From: Lentimicrobium sp. L6
Lineage (GTDB): Bacteria > Bacteroidota > Bacteroidia > Bacteroidales > UBA12170
Direction: 5' to 3'
Length of the DNA stretch: 64,000 bases
NCBI RefSeq assembly: GCF_013166655.1
Contig: NZ_JABKCA010000002.1
Coordinates: 1-64,000, forward strand
The position numbers and the translations under genes were made by a program. Within the stretch, counting starts at the first letter, position 1; the number at the start of each line of letters is the position of its first letter. The notes beneath the pieces are model-generated. The model saw only the letters and a program-made list of their open reading frames with translations. It was not told the origin of the DNA and did no database searches. Below are positions 63,308-64,000 of this stretch, in pieces.

Positions 63308-63832
63308 ATGGTAAAGAAAATCCTTATTACTGGGCCTGAAAGTACAGGGAAATCAACGCTGGTTCAGGCATTAGCTGAATACTTTAAAGCCCAATATGTT
63401 TCTGAATATGCTCGTGAATATCTCGAAAAGCTAGACCGACCATATAACGAAAATGATTTGCTTGAAATTGCTAAGGGGCAGATACAATTAGAGGATGCCA
63501 ATTTAGAAAGAGATTCTCTTTTATTTATTGATACCGATCTTACGGTCATGCATATTTGGAGTGAAGAGAAATTTGGCAGGACGAGTGATTGGGTATTGCA
63601 AGAAGTGAGATCCAGAACTTACGATTTATACTTGGTTCCAGATATCGATCTAGAATGGACCTACGATCCACAAAGAGAAAACCCGAATGATAGAGAGCGA
63701 TTAATGAAACTATATCAGAAATCATTTGATGAAAGAGGAATTAAATATCATATGATTAATGGACAGGGCGAACAGCGTTTTCAGAATGCCATTGAGATTG
63801 TGGAACGCTTTTTGAATGGAATGAATCAATGA
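63308..63832 (+). CDS. NadR/Ttd14-like ATP-binding protein
   Basis: A 174-residue AAA-type P-loop protein: Walker A GPESTGKST (8-16), the EYAREYLE segment, IDTDLTVMHIW and the DIDLEWTYDPQRENP segment, as in the kinase domain of NadR (ribosylnicotinamide kinase). It starts one base after the transporter stop. It probably phosphorylates the vitamin brought in by the PnuC-type transporter, trapping it in the cell; whether that is nicotinamide riboside or thiamine is open. Confidence 0.82.
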   Translation: MVKKILITGPESTGKSTLVQALAEYFKAQYVSEYAREYLEKLDRPYNENDLLEIAKGQIQLEDANLERDSLLFIDTDLTVMHIWSEEKFGRTSDWVLQEVRSRTYDLYLVPDIDLEWTYDPQRENPNDRERLMKLYQKSFDERGIKYHMINGQGEQRFQNAIEIVERFLNGMNQ

Positions 63833-63891
63833 TAGAATGAATAAAGGAGTTAATGATAGAATGTTAGAATTGGTCAAACTATTCAATCATT
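63828..63891. repeat. Short tandem and inverted repeats after the NadR-like gene
   Basis: AATGATAGAATG occurs at 63828-63839 and 63852-63863 (24-base period). A near-complement ATTCAATCATT follows at about 63881-63891, so a weak hairpin can form. The rest to the window end is AT-rich with no gene. Confidence 0.35.
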
Positions 63892-64000
63892 ACACCATTA
63901 AAACATTCACTCATTAAAAACAAAATATAATAATCCAAAGTTTAGAGAAATTGTAAAAATCAAATAGCAAAAAAAGTAAAGATTTCAGTATTCTATATTA

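Overview
The window is chromosomal DNA of a member of the Bacteroidota, AT-rich, with dense runs of genes mostly on the minus strand. The assignment rests on several signs. Four large secreted proteins (at 3302, 12003, 13510 and 30490) end in type IX secretion sorting domains. There is a complete Bat (aerotolerance) operon, a SusC-type N-terminal regulatory domain at the left edge, BtuB/BtuG-type vitamin B12 uptake genes, and many promoters with the Bacteroidota -7 box TAnnTTTG. No rRNA, tRNA, CRISPR array, transposase, phage gene or integron was seen.

Layout: 1-16353 carries cell-surface and secreted proteins: a partial TonB-receptor-type gene, an S9 peptidase, an M14 carboxypeptidase, rsmA, an outer-membrane barrel with a giant TPR protein, and two T9SS cargo proteins. 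16792-25252 is an eight-gene Bat operon (moxR, DUF58, a BatD-like small protein, batA, batB, batC, batD, batE). 25568-26731 is an MFS transporter. 26806-33260 is a cobalamin uptake operon headed by a cobalamin riboswitch: a T9SS-exported surface protein, a BtuB-type receptor and a BtuG-type propeller lipoprotein. 33342-36055 is an MBOAT/AlgX-like O-acylation pair. 36161-47362 is a mixed region: a small lipoprotein, a penicillin-acylase-family enzyme, a 2-oxoglutarate/Fe(II) oxygenase-family protein, a ClC channel, a barrel pseudogene, pdxJ, an esterase, a degenerate arginase-family protein and an unknown helical protein.

47486-58212 is one long minus-strand run that looks like a short-chain acyl/ketoacid locus: thiolase, SDR reductase, sodium:solute symporter, CoA-transferase, two divergent ketoacyl synthase III-like proteins, a lipoprotein, an outer-membrane barrel and an esterase lipoprotein. 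58630-63832 holds a divIC/ftsB-like gene, uridine kinase, dsbD, and a small vitamin-salvage operon (thiamine-binding-like protein, PnuC-family transporter, NadR-like ATPase).

The most interesting items are the riboswitch-controlled B12 operon, whose first gene encodes a T9SS-exported protein that may bind cobamides; the tandem FabH-like pair lacking canonical catalytic residues inside the CoA/acyl locus; the arginase-family protein that has lost metal ligands; and several families of short palindromic intergenic repeats. All calls were made by reading the sequence; no database search was run.
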